NCBI GenBank assembly: GCA_964614915.1
Contig: CAZTNC010000020.1
Span: forward strand, 41,648 to 105,647
Direction of reading: 5' to 3'
DNA: 64,000 nt
Origin: WTFY01 sp964614915
Lineage (GTDB): Bacteria > Pseudomonadota > Gammaproteobacteria > UBA4575
A model generated the notes under the pieces. The model saw only the letters and a list, made by a program, of their open reading frames with translations, was not told the DNA's origin and did not search any database. Positions 50,672-60,088 of the stretch are shown here, in pieces (within the stretch, counting starts at the first letter, position 1; every line of letters begins with the position of its first letter). The position numbers were made by a program, and so were the translations under genes.

Positions 50672-52933
50672 TTAGTTGAGCACTTCTTCGGGATAGTCAA
50701 TCTCGAGCCCACTCTCGCAGGTGCGCACGATCACTTTCCCGCCATTTTCCAGGCGCCCGAACAGGATCTCTTCGGCAAGCGGTTTCTTGACATGCTCCTG
50801 GATAACCCGCTCCATGGGACGTGCACCCATTTTCACGTCATAGCCACGCTCGGCAATCCAGGACTTGGCATCCGGCTCGACCTGGATCTCCACCTTCTTG
50901 GTCTCCAGCTGTGCCTCCAGTTGTGCAATGAACTTGTCAACAATGTGAAGCACTGTCTCCTTGTCCAAGGTATCAAACTGGATAACTGCATCCAGACGGT
51001 TTCTGAACTCGGGGGTAAAGGTGCGCTTGATGATCTCCATGCCATCTGCCTGGTGGTCCTGCACAGTGAAGCCCATGCTGGCCCGGCTCATCTCCTGGGC
51101 CCCGGCATTGGTGGTCATGACCAGTATGACATTGCGAAAATCCACTTTTCGACCGTTCGTGTCTGTCAATACACCATGATCCATGACCTGCAGCAAAAGG
51201 TTGAACACATCGGCGTGGGCTTTCTCCACTTCATCCAGAAGCAACACGCTATGAGGAGCCTTCAGCACCGCATCGGTCAACAGGCCGCCCTGATCAAACC
51301 CCACATAGCCCGGTGGTGCCCCGATCAGACGTGAAACCGTGTGCCGCTCCATGTATTCGGACATATCGAAACGCAACAGCTCAATCCCCAGGATGATGGA
51401 CAACTGGCGGGTAACCTCTGTTTTGCCGACCCCTGTCGGACCCGCAAACAGGAAACAACCGATGGGCTTGTCCTCATTAGCAATGCCCGAACGGGACATC
51501 TTGATCGCCGTGGACAGGGTGCCAATGGCGGTATCCTGACCAAACACAACCAGCTTCAGGTTCCGTTCCAGATTTCTGAGCACTTCCGTATCACTGGAAT
51601 TCACATGCTTGGAAGGGATGCGAGCGATCTTGGCCACAATGCCTTCAATCTGCTTGGTGGTGATCATCTTCTTGCGCAAAGATCTTGGTCTCAGGTTCAT
51701 GTTGGCACCGGCTTCATCAATGACGTCGATGGCCTTGTCCGGCAGGTGCCGGTCATTGATATATTTCGCCGCCAGCTCGGCTGCAGCCCGCAATGCCTTT
51801 TCCGCGTACCTCACGCCGTGGTGCTTTTCAAAACGGCTCCGCAAGCCTTTCAGGATCCGGTAGGTCTCCTCAACGCTGGGCTCTTCGATATCGATGGTCT
51901 GGAACCGCCTGGCTAGGGCGCGGTCTTTCTCAAACACGCCGCGAAATTCCTGGTAGGTCGTTGAGCCAATGCATTTCAGCTCTCCCGAACCCAGCATCGG
52001 CTTAATCAGGTTGGAGGCATCCATCACACCCCCGGATGCCGAGCCTGCGCCAATGACCGTGTGAATCTCGTCGATGAACAAAATCGTGTCCTGCTCTTCT
52101 TTCAGCTGCTTCAACACTCCTTTCAGTCGTTTCTCAAAATCACCCCGGTATTTTGTGCCGGCAACCAGCCCTCCCAGGTCCAGCGCATAAATCGTGTAGC
52201 CCTTGAGGATATCTGGCACTTCCTGGTCGACAATTTTCTTGGCCAGGCCCTCGGCGATCGCCGTTTTACCTACACCGGCCTCACCGATCATGAGCGGATT
52301 GTTTTTCCTGCGCCGACACAAGATCTGTATGGTACGTTCGATTTCATTGTCACGCCCGATCAGCGGGTCAATCTTCCCCTCTGTGGCCAGTTTATTCAGG
52401 TTGACAGCGTAACAATCCAGCGGCTTCGGGCCTTGTGAATCCCTGCGCACATCCACTTCGGGATCGACGGCAACCTCGCTGTCGAGGTCCGTGGAAATTT
52501 TCGAGATTCCGTGTGCTATGTAATTGACGATGTCCAGACGTGCGACATCATGCTGCCCCAGCAAATAAACTGCATGAGACTCCTGTTCGCTGAAGATCGC
52601 AACCAGCACATTGGCCCCGGTCACTTCTGCCTCTTTTCTTCCGGAGGACTGGACATGGAAAACTGCGCGCTGCAGCACGCGCTGGAACCCAAGCGTCGGT
52701 TGTGTATCCCGATCATCTTCATCGGGAAGCAGCGGGGTATTGTTCTGAATAAACTCGGACAATTCCCTGGAAAGCTTCGGCAAATCTATTCCGCATGCAC
52801 GCAGGACCTTGGCCGCAGTCGGGTTTTGCGTCAGTGCAAGCAGCAGGTGCTCAACCGTCATGAACTCATGGCGCTTCTCCCGGGCCTCCTTGAAGGCAAG
52901 GTTCAGTGTGAATTCAAGCTCTTTATTCAACAT
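50672..52933 (-). CDS. clpA: ATP-dependent Clp protease ATPase subunit ClpA
   Basis: A 753-residue Hsp100 unfoldase. The N domain (residues about 1-140) binds ClpS; D1 has GEAGVGKTAIAEGL and D2 has AGPTGVGKTEVTRQL. The ClpP-docking loop, usually IGL, reads MGF in ASMGFTVQDHQ. Works with ClpP to degrade N-end-rule and other substrates. Follows clpS by 9 bases. Confidence 0.96.
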   Translation of the reverse strand: MLNKELEFTLNLAFKEAREKRHEFMTVEHLLLALTQNPTAAKVLRACGIDLPKLSRELSEFIQNNTPLLPDEDDRDTQPTLGFQRVLQRAVFHVQSSGRKEAEVTGANVLVAIFSEQESHAVYLLGQHDVARLDIVNYIAHGISKISTDLDSEVAVDPEVDVRRDSQGPKPLDCYAVNLNKLATEGKIDPLIGRDNEIERTIQILCRRRKNNPLMIGEAGVGKTAIAEGLAKKIVDQEVPDILKGYTIYALDLGGLVAGTKYRGDFEKRLKGVLKQLKEEQDTILFIDEIHTVIGAGSASGGVMDASNLIKPMLGSGELKCIGSTTYQEFRGVFEKDRALARRFQTIDIEEPSVEETYRILKGLRSRFEKHHGVRYAEKALRAAAELAAKYINDRHLPDKAIDVIDEAGANMNLRPRSLRKKMITTKQIEGIVAKIARIPSKHVNSSDTEVLRNLERNLKLVVFGQDTAIGTLSTAIKMSRSGIANEDKPIGCFLFAGPTGVGKTEVTRQLSIILGIELLRFDMSEYMERHTVSRLIGAPPGYVGFDQGGLLTDAVLKAPHSVLLLDEVEKAHADVFNLLLQVMDHGVLTDTNGRKVDFRNVILVMTTNAGAQEMSRASMGFTVQDHQADGMEIIKRTFTPEFRNRLDAVIQFDTLDKETVLHIVDKFIAQLEAQLETKKVEIQVEPDAKSWIAERGYDVKMGARPMERVIQEHVKKPLAEEILFGRLENGGKVIVRTCESGLEIDYPEEVLN

Positions 52934-52942
52934 GGTGTTCAG

Positions 52943-53257
52943 CTACGTCTCTTCCATTGCACACAGCAAGGGATGGTTGTTCATGCGCGAATACTCATTC
53001 ACCTGCGCCACCTTGGTTTCTGCCACATCACGGGTATATACCCCGCAAACACCTTTGCCCCGGGTATGCACGTGGAGCATGATGCGGGTGGCCTTTTCCC
53101 GGTTCATCTTGAAGAAGTTCTCGAGGATGTGTACGACAAATTCCATGGGCGTGTAATCATCGTTCAATAATACCACCTTGTACATTGGCGGCTTGCGGGT
53201 TTTCGCCTCTTTTACGGCTGCCTTGTCTTCACGCAGAATTTGATCTTGTTCAGCCAT
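52943..53257 (-). CDS. clpS: ClpS adaptor protein
   Basis: A 104-residue N-end-rule adaptor. PPMYKVVLLNDDYTPMEFVV with the Asn-Asp-Asp substrate pocket and the MLHVHTRGKGVCGVYTRDVAE segment are canonical. Delivers substrates with bulky N-terminal residues to ClpA. Confidence 0.96.
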   Translation of the reverse strand: MAEQDQILREDKAAVKEAKTRKPPMYKVVLLNDDYTPMEFVVHILENFFKMNREKATRIMLHVHTRGKGVCGVYTRDVAETKVAQVNEYSRMNNHPLLCAMEET

Positions 53258-53541
53258 GCCCGGTCTTCAATGATTCCAGATATGAATAGTATAGCGAGTC
53301 GCTGCGCAGCACTTAACCGTGTCCCGAAGGCATATACCGGACCGCCGGGCACCTGAATTTCAGACATCACACGGCCTTCTCCGTTCGCCCAAGGCGCGCG
53401 AAATCGCATGCCCGAGGTACAGCCAGAGTATAATTCACTGCTATACTGTGCTTAAAGATACATTGAAATTTCTCCAGATTAATACATATTTATCAATCAT
53501 TTATATACTAATCTTTTTATCCCGTTTAAGATGAAACCCCG
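53258..53541. other. clpS - Nudix intergenic region
   Basis: About 284 bases between two outward-facing genes. The Nudix-proximal 90 bases are A+T-rich and would suit a promoter (TTTATATACTAATC). No gene, terminator or repeat is supported. Confidence 0.4.
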
Positions 53542-54000
53542 ATGAGCTGGCATCCACATGTGACGGTCGCAGCCGTGATTGAGCGTGAGCAAAAATTTCT
53601 TCTGGTCGAGGAGCAAGTCGAGAACTACAGGGTTTTCAACCAGCCCGCAGGCCATTGGGAGCTGGGCGAAACCCTGATCGAGGCAGCCCAGCGAGAAACC
53701 CTGGAAGAGACGGGCTGGGAATTTTATCCTGCCGCGCTGGTCGGTATCTATTGCTGGAAGCATCCGCATCTGGATGAAACCTTTTTGCGGTTTACCCTGT
53801 GTGGGGAGTGCAGCAGCGAGCGTGTCCATGAAGATCTTGATGAAGGTATCCTGCACGCGGGTTGGTACAGTGCCGAGACCATCTTTGATTTGCCGGAGCA
53901 AAGGCTCCGCAGCACCATGGTCACCCACAGCATACGGGATTATCTGGATGGCAACCGTTATGACCTGGACCTTATCCGTACGATTCAACAGACCTGGTGA
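53542..54000 (+). CDS. nudJ: Nudix hydrolase, NudJ type
   Basis: A 152-residue Nudix enzyme. The box GHWELGETLIEAAQRETLEE followed by TGW is a standard Nudix motif at about residues 37-59. Together with HPHVTVAAVIE and FLLVEEQ, and the position just before mnmA, this matches NudJ, which hydrolyses thiamine- and nucleoside-pyrophosphates. Thirty bases before mnmA in the same direction. Confidence 0.88.
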   Translation: MSWHPHVTVAAVIEREQKFLLVEEQVENYRVFNQPAGHWELGETLIEAAQRETLEETGWEFYPAALVGIYCWKHPHLDETFLRFTLCGECSSERVHEDLDEGILHAGWYSAETIFDLPEQRLRSTMVTHSIRDYLDGNRYDLDLIRTIQQTW

Positions 54001-54030
54001 GCACACGACCTGCACCCGACGGACACTGAC

Positions 54031-55113
54031 ATGAGCAAAGTAATGGTGGGCATGTCCGGTGGGGTTGATTCCTCCGTAGCCGCTTGGCTTTTGCGCGAGC
54101 AGGGCCTTGAGGTTGAAGGCTTGTTCATGAAAAACTGGGAAGAGGACGACGATGAGGAATACTGCGCGGCGGCTGTCGACCTCGAGGATGCCCGGCAGGT
54201 GTGCGAAAAGATCGGTATCCGCCTGCACACGGTGAATTTTTCAGGCGAGTACTGGGATCGCGTATTCCAGTATTTTCTGGACGAGTACCAGGCTGGCAGG
54301 ACACCCAACCCGGATGTCATCTGCAACCGGGAAATCAAGTTCCGGGCCTTCCTGGACCACGCGCTGGACCTAGACACCGACTACATCGCCACCGGGCACT
54401 ATGCACGCTGTGAGGCAAGTCCCCCCGACACCTGCCTGAGAAAGGCCCATGACCGGCAAAAGGACCAGAGCTACTTTTTGCATACCCTGGAGCAAGATCA
54501 GTTGCAGAAATCGCTGTTTCCCCTGGGAGACATCGACAAGTCGAAAGTGCGCGAGATCGCCAAGGCGCAGGCGTTCAAGGTGCACGACAAGAAAGACAGC
54601 ACTGGGATCTGTTTCATCGGCGAGCGAAAATTCAGGGATTTCCTGAAGCAATATCTGCCGGCCAAACCAGGCCCGATCCTCTCACCTGAGGGGGAAGTTC
54701 TGGGTACGCACGAGGGCGCCATGTTCTACACGATCGGCCAGCGCCAGGGCCTGGGTATCGGTGGACAGGCACATTTACCCGAGGGGGCCTGGTATGTTGC
54801 CGACAAGGACATCCAATCCAATACCCTGTACGTGGTCCAGGGGAAACAACACCCTGCCCTGTTCCATTCCCGCGTCTTCGCTCAAACGATCCACTGGATT
54901 TCAGGTGGACCACCATCCGACATGAAGGACCTTGTGGCAAAGATACGGTACCGCCAACCGGACCAGGACTGCTCGATCCGCAAGTGCGAAGACAGCCGCT
55001 ACGAAGTTTCCTTTGCCGAACCCCAGTGGGCGGTCGCCCCGGGACAAAGCGTCGTCTTCTACAAGCAGGACCGGTGCCTCGGAGGAGGCATCATCGTCGG
55101 GCGCGAAGCCTAG
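54031..55113 (+). CDS. mnmA: tRNA 2-thiouridylase MnmA
   Basis: A 360-residue enzyme that adds sulfur to U34 of tRNA Lys/Glu/Gln. The PP-loop is GMSGGVDSSVAAWLL, the first catalytic Cys is in PNPDVICNREIKF and the second in STGICFIGERKF. Known to receive sulfur from the Tus relay. Followed by hflD after 24 bases. Confidence 0.96.
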   Translation: MSKVMVGMSGGVDSSVAAWLLREQGLEVEGLFMKNWEEDDDEEYCAAAVDLEDARQVCEKIGIRLHTVNFSGEYWDRVFQYFLDEYQAGRTPNPDVICNREIKFRAFLDHALDLDTDYIATGHYARCEASPPDTCLRKAHDRQKDQSYFLHTLEQDQLQKSLFPLGDIDKSKVREIAKAQAFKVHDKKDSTGICFIGERKFRDFLKQYLPAKPGPILSPEGEVLGTHEGAMFYTIGQRQGLGIGGQAHLPEGAWYVADKDIQSNTLYVVQGKQHPALFHSRVFAQTIHWISGGPPSDMKDLVAKIRYRQPDQDCSIRKCEDSRYEVSFAEPQWAVAPGQSVVFYKQDRCLGGGIIVGREA

Positions 55114-55137
55114 TGTTGGCATCATGCAGGACTCCCC

Positions 55138-55767
55138 ATGTTTTCAGTGACCCGAGACCAGACCATCGCACTTGCCGGTCTTTATCAGGCCCTGGCTTTG
55201 ACCCAGCAGGTGGCCCGAGACGGAAATATGACCCACTCCTGTTTGCCTGCAACCCTGGAAAGCGTTCTCAAGATTGATACGGATCACTACCTGGATACCT
55301 ATGGCGTGACACAAAACCTGACGCTCGGGATGCAGGCGCTGTCCGAGAATGTGTTGAACCGCAATAGTAAAGACACCATAGAGCGAGCACGCCATGCCGT
55401 CAGCCTGATGTTTCTGGAAACCAAGTTACACGAGGACGCGCAAGCCACACGTGCACTCGGAGACGAAATTCGCTGTATCGCAACGCTGTACGATGCGCAA
55501 CACACCCCGATTGCCGAACTGGCCCAGGACCTTGGACGGATGTATCAGGCACACATCAGCCCCTTGGGACCCAAAGTGATCATCCAGGGAAACCCGAGCT
55601 ATTTGAATTTGGACGAGTATGCGAGCATGATTCGCGCACTTTTGCTGGCTGCCATACGGGCCATTGCCCTGTGGCGGCATGCCCAGGGCAACCGCTTGTC
55701 TCTCGTGACGGGGAGGGCTTCGATTCTCAAAAACATCAGAGCCCTGCAAAAAGAGGGCCTGCATTGA
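55138..55767 (+). CDS. hflD: HflD lysogenization-control protein
   Basis: A 209-residue membrane-associated all-helical protein. ATLESVLKID, LGMQALSEN, FLETKL and a C-terminal LLLAAIRAIALWRHAQGNR match HflD. Family name comes from its effect on lambda CII. In E. coli and relatives it sits between mnmA and purB; here acnA and fumC lie between hflD and purB. Confidence 0.92.
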   Translation: MFSVTRDQTIALAGLYQALALTQQVARDGNMTHSCLPATLESVLKIDTDHYLDTYGVTQNLTLGMQALSENVLNRNSKDTIERARHAVSLMFLETKLHEDAQATRALGDEIRCIATLYDAQHTPIAELAQDLGRMYQAHISPLGPKVIIQGNPSYLNLDEYASMIRALLLAAIRAIALWRHAQGNRLSLVTGRASILKNIRALQKEGLH

Positions 55768-55866
55768 ATTTTGACCTGTTATGAGTTTACCTGCAGTGCA
55801 GAAATACCAGATAATCGCGGTTTTTTCCCAGGGACTCATCCTGCCGATAAACGTTGAGGAGTTTGC

Positions 55867-58527
55867 ATGAACAATAGTTTTGGTACCCGGTCAAGCCTTA
55901 CCGTAGATGGGGACTGTTACGAGATCTTTAATGTCGGCGAACTGTCGCAGTCTGCCCGTCTGCCCTACTCGCTCAAGATCCTTCTGGAAAACCTGCTTCG
56001 TTGCGAAGACGGCCGCACCGTGACCCGTGAAGACATCGAGGCGATATTGCACTGGGACCCTGCCGCAAACCCTGAAAACGAGATAGCCTTTCGACCTGCA
56101 CGCGTGCTGATGCAAGACTTCACTGGAGTCCCGGCGGTGGTCGACCTGGCGGCTATGCGTGATGCCATGAAGTCGCTGGGAGGAGACCCGGAAAAAATCA
56201 ATCCTCTGCAACCTGCAGAACTGGTCATTGACCACTCCGTGCAGGTCGATCACTTTGGTTCTGGTCAGGCTTTCGATCTGAATGCAGCTCTCGAATTCAA
56301 CCGCAATCGCGAACGCTACAATTTCCTGAAGTGGGGGCAAAACGCATTTTCCAACTTCAAAGTTGTCCCGCCTGACAGGGGAATCGTGCACCAGGTCAAC
56401 CTTGAATACCTGGCACGCGTCATTTTCTCCCGAGAAAATGCAGGTGTGCTGCAGGCCTACCCGGACACCGTGGTTGGTACAGACTCACACACCACCATGA
56501 TCAACGGAGTGGGCGTACTGGGCTGGGGTGTCGGTGGCATCGAAGCCGAGGCCTCCATGCTGGATCAGCCGATCTCTATGCTGATCCCCCGGGTCGTCGG
56601 ATTCAGGATGGACGGCCGGCTGCCGGAAGGTTCAACAGCAACCGATCTGGTGCTCGTCGTAGTTGAAATGCTGCGCAAGCATGGCGTGGTCGGGAAGTTT
56701 GTCGAATTCTACGGCAAGGGTCTTGATGACCTGCCCCTAGCAGACCGCGCCACGATCGCCAACATGGCACCCGAGTACGGGGCGACCTGCGGCATTTTCC
56801 CCATTGACCAGGAGACCATCCGCTACCTGGAACTCACCGGGCGCAGTACACAGCAGATTGCACTGGTCGATGCGTATGCGAAGACGACCGGCATGTGGCG
56901 CGATGGGACGGGTGAGAATGCCCACTACAGCGAACATATCGAACTGGACCTTGGAACCGTGGTACCCAGCCTAGCAGGCCCCCGCCGCCCCCAGGACCGG
57001 ATTGCATTAAGAGAATCCAAGCCGATGTTCCTGCGTGACAAGGCAGCCCTGCAGGAGGAGCGCAACATCCAGAGTACAGGCAGTGTGGAGATCCAGGTAA
57101 ACGGGGAATCCGTTGCCCTCAGCGATGGCTCGGTCGTCATCGCAGCCATCACCTCCTGCACCAATACCTCTAATCCGAGCGCCATGCTGGGCGCCGGGCT
57201 GGTTGCAAGGAAAGCGGCGCAAATGGGACTGCAGGTCAAACCGTGGGTTAAGACCTCGCTTGCCCCCGGTTCGCGAGTGGTCACCGAGTACCTGGAAAAT
57301 GCCGGGGTCATGGACGATCTCGAGAAACTCGGGTTCCATAATGTCGGCTATGGCTGTACCACCTGCATTGGAAACTCGGGCCCTCTGCCGGAGCCGATTG
57401 CCGAAGCCATCAAGGAGCACAACCTCATCACGGCATCGGTACTTTCCGGGAACCGAAACTTCGAAGGCCGCGTACATGCCCAGGTGCGCATGAACTATCT
57501 GGCCTCCCCGCCCCTGGTAGTGGCCTATGCCATTGCCGGTCGCATGGACATTGACTTGTATCAGGAGCCCCTCACACAAGACCCGGACGGCAATCCTGTC
57601 TTCCTGAAGGACATCTGGCCCAGCCAGCAGGAAGTTGCAGACACCGTGGCAAATTTCCTGTCCGCTGAACAGTACGTGCAATGCTATGACGATGTGTACA
57701 GCGGCGAGGACAACTGGAACCATCTCGAGGCGGATCAAAGCCAGTTCTTTCCCTGGGAAGATTCCACCTATATCGCAAACCCGCCCTATTTCCAGGGCAT
57801 GACACGCTCTGTCGAAGATGTCAGCGATATCCGAAACGCCCACGTACTGGCCTACCTGGGTGATTCAGTCACGACGGATCATATCTCACCGGCAGGCGCC
57901 ATTGCCGCAGAAAGTCCGGCCGGAGAGTACCTGCAGGACCAGGGAGTGATTCCAGCCGACTTCAACTCCTATGGCTCACGCCGTGGAAACCACAACGTCA
58001 TGATGCGAGGTACGTTTGCCAATATTCGCTTGCGCAACAAACTCGCGCCCGGTTCGGAGGGAGGCATCACCATTCATTTCCCGTCTGGTGAGCAAACTTC
58101 CATCTATGATGCGGCCATGCGATACAAGAAAGATGACATCCCGGTGATCATACTGGCCGGCAAGGAATACGGCTCCGGTTCATCCAGAGATTGGGCAGCC
58201 AAGGGTCCGTACCTGCTCGGTGTAAGTGCTGTGATTGCCGAGAGTTACGAGCGTATCCATCGGTCCAACCTGGTGGGCATGGGCATCCTGCCCTTGGAGT
58301 ACGCGCAGGGAGACACCGCAGAAAGCCTGGGACTCTCGGGCAGGGAGACCTACAGCATCACCGGCCTGCAGAATGGCCAAGCCAAGTCTGTGACGGTGAC
58401 GGCCGTCGATGAAGAGGGCAGCCAGAAATCCTTTGAAGCGGTGGTGCGCATCGATACGCCGCAGGAAGTGGAGTACTACCAAAATGGCGGCATTTTGCAC
58501 TACGTGCTGCGCCAGCTGGCAGCATAG
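55867..58527 (+). CDS. acnA: Aconitate hydratase A
   Basis: An 886-residue aconitase of the AcnA/IRP type, converting citrate to isocitrate. Iron-sulfur Cys ligands are in ITSCTNTSNPS near residue 430 and in GCTTCIGNSGPLPEP near 495-499. The catalytic Arg/Ser motifs include FKSYGSRRGNH-like FNSYGSRRGNHNVM. GAGGAG precedes the ATG. AcnA can bind mRNA when the cluster is lost. Convergent with fumC. Confidence 0.96.
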   Translation: MNNSFGTRSSLTVDGDCYEIFNVGELSQSARLPYSLKILLENLLRCEDGRTVTREDIEAILHWDPAANPENEIAFRPARVLMQDFTGVPAVVDLAAMRDAMKSLGGDPEKINPLQPAELVIDHSVQVDHFGSGQAFDLNAALEFNRNRERYNFLKWGQNAFSNFKVVPPDRGIVHQVNLEYLARVIFSRENAGVLQAYPDTVVGTDSHTTMINGVGVLGWGVGGIEAEASMLDQPISMLIPRVVGFRMDGRLPEGSTATDLVLVVVEMLRKHGVVGKFVEFYGKGLDDLPLADRATIANMAPEYGATCGIFPIDQETIRYLELTGRSTQQIALVDAYAKTTGMWRDGTGENAHYSEHIELDLGTVVPSLAGPRRPQDRIALRESKPMFLRDKAALQEERNIQSTGSVEIQVNGESVALSDGSVVIAAITSCTNTSNPSAMLGAGLVARKAAQMGLQVKPWVKTSLAPGSRVVTEYLENAGVMDDLEKLGFHNVGYGCTTCIGNSGPLPEPIAEAIKEHNLITASVLSGNRNFEGRVHAQVRMNYLASPPLVVAYAIAGRMDIDLYQEPLTQDPDGNPVFLKDIWPSQQEVADTVANFLSAEQYVQCYDDVYSGEDNWNHLEADQSQFFPWEDSTYIANPPYFQGMTRSVEDVSDIRNAHVLAYLGDSVTTDHISPAGAIAAESPAGEYLQDQGVIPADFNSYGSRRGNHNVMMRGTFANIRLRNKLAPGSEGGITIHFPSGEQTSIYDAAMRYKKDDIPVIILAGKEYGSGSSRDWAAKGPYLLGVSAVIAESYERIHRSNLVGMGILPLEYAQGDTAESLGLSGRETYSITGLQNGQAKSVTVTAVDEEGSQKSFEAVVRIDTPQEVEYYQNGGILHYVLRQLAA

Positions 58528-58560
58528 AGTGCCCGCTCAGGCGCTGCATTTTCGCCCGGC

Positions 58561-59949
58561 TTACTCCTGAATTCCGCCCCGGGTCAGTTGCGCCGGGTCG
58601 AGCAGGCGCTCCAGTTGCGCCTCGTCCAGGTCCGTCATCTCCTTGGCAACTTCAAGCACGGGCTTGCCTGATGCGTACGCCGCCTTGGCAATCGCTGCAC
58701 CTTTTTCATAGCCAACGATACGGTTAAGTGCCGTCACAAGGATCGGGTTTTTTGACAAGGCATCCTGCAGTGCGTCCTCGTTCACTGTGAACCCCTCGAT
58801 GGCCTTGTCTGCAAGAACCCGGTTGGCATTGGAAAGCAGCTCGATACTCTGCAAGAGGTTATGGGCGATCACCGGAAGCATCACGTTCAGCTGAAAATTA
58901 CCGGACTGTCCAGCGACCGTGATGGTCACATCGTTCCCGATCACCTGGGCACATACCATGCTCATCGCCTCGGGAATGACCGGATTCACCTTGCCTGGCA
59001 TGATGCTGCTGCCGGGCTGTAGGGAGGGCAGCGAAATCTCCCCAAGACCCGCCAGCGGCCCTGAGTTCATCCAGCGCAGATCATTGGATATCTTCATCAG
59101 GCTGACGGCCAGCGCTTTCAGTTGCCCGCTCAATTCAACCGCACCGTCCTGACAGGCCAGACCTTCAAACTTGTTGGATTTGGATTCAAAGGGGTAGCCA
59201 GTCAGCTCGACGAGCTGTTGCACGACCCGGTCTGCAAACTCGGGTGCCGCATTGATCCCGCTGCCCACCGCAGTTCCGCCTTGTGCAAGCTGGCGAAGTC
59301 GCTGCATGGTGTGCTCGATACGCTCGATGCCATACTCCACCTGTTGAGCCCAGGCCTCGATCTCCTGACCAAGCGTAACCGGCATGGCGTCCATCAAGTG
59401 AGTACGGCCGGTCTTGACCTGCGCTTGATTCTGTGAGGCTTTCTCGCGCATCACCTTGACCAGGTGCTCGAGTGCCGGCTTGAGTGACTGCTCGATCTGC
59501 AGGCATGCGCTGACATGGATGGCGGTGGGAATGACGTCATTGGAACTCTGGCTCATGTTGACGTGGTCATTCGGATGCACGGGCTGGTCTGCGAGGGAGC
59601 TTGCCAGTCGGGAGATCACCTCGTTGACGTTCATGTTGGTGCTAGTGCCCGACCCGGTCTGGAACACGTCCACCGGGAAATGTGCATCGTACTCTCCACT
59701 TGCGACCGACAGGCTCGCCTTGCAAATGGCCGACTCCGTGTCCTTGTCCAGAAGCCCCAGCTCAGCATTGGCACGCGCACACGCGGCCTTGATCAGGCCC
59801 AGTGCATGAATGAACGGATTCGGAAGTGTCAGCCCGCTGATCGGAAAGTTCTCCACGGCTCTTTGGGTCTGTGCGCCGTACAGGGCATCCGCCGGCACAT
59901 TGAGCTCACCCATGCTGTCTTTTTCAGTACGAAAATTTGAATCAGTCAT
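58561..59949 (-). CDS. fumC: Class II fumarase
   Basis: A 462-residue iron-free fumarase. The signature GSSIMPGKVNPVIPEA carries the catalytic Ser; GSGTSTNMNVNEV and SQSSNDVIPTAIH are the other active-site stretches. Class II forms are oxygen-stable. I start at ATG 59947-59949 with GGAG upstream; the frame reaching 60111 would overlap the purB start. Convergent with acnA, divergent from purB. Confidence 0.95.
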   Translation of the reverse strand: MTDSNFRTEKDSMGELNVPADALYGAQTQRAVENFPISGLTLPNPFIHALGLIKAACARANAELGLLDKDTESAICKASLSVASGEYDAHFPVDVFQTGSGTSTNMNVNEVISRLASSLADQPVHPNDHVNMSQSSNDVIPTAIHVSACLQIEQSLKPALEHLVKVMREKASQNQAQVKTGRTHLMDAMPVTLGQEIEAWAQQVEYGIERIEHTMQRLRQLAQGGTAVGSGINAAPEFADRVVQQLVELTGYPFESKSNKFEGLACQDGAVELSGQLKALAVSLMKISNDLRWMNSGPLAGLGEISLPSLQPGSSIMPGKVNPVIPEAMSMVCAQVIGNDVTITVAGQSGNFQLNVMLPVIAHNLLQSIELLSNANRVLADKAIEGFTVNEDALQDALSKNPILVTALNRIVGYEKGAAIAKAAYASGKPVLEVAKEMTDLDEAQLERLLDPAQLTRGGIQE

Positions 59950-60088
59950 TGAAGATCTCCGGTCAGGTGGATATTGAATACGTAGCAGCGTAGCGGTTGA
60001 GGCTGATTGGCTTTCCGGCGGTCCGGCATGGGGATTGTAGTATACTTCAACGATTGTACTGCCGATGCATGGATTTGCGAATTCCAAA

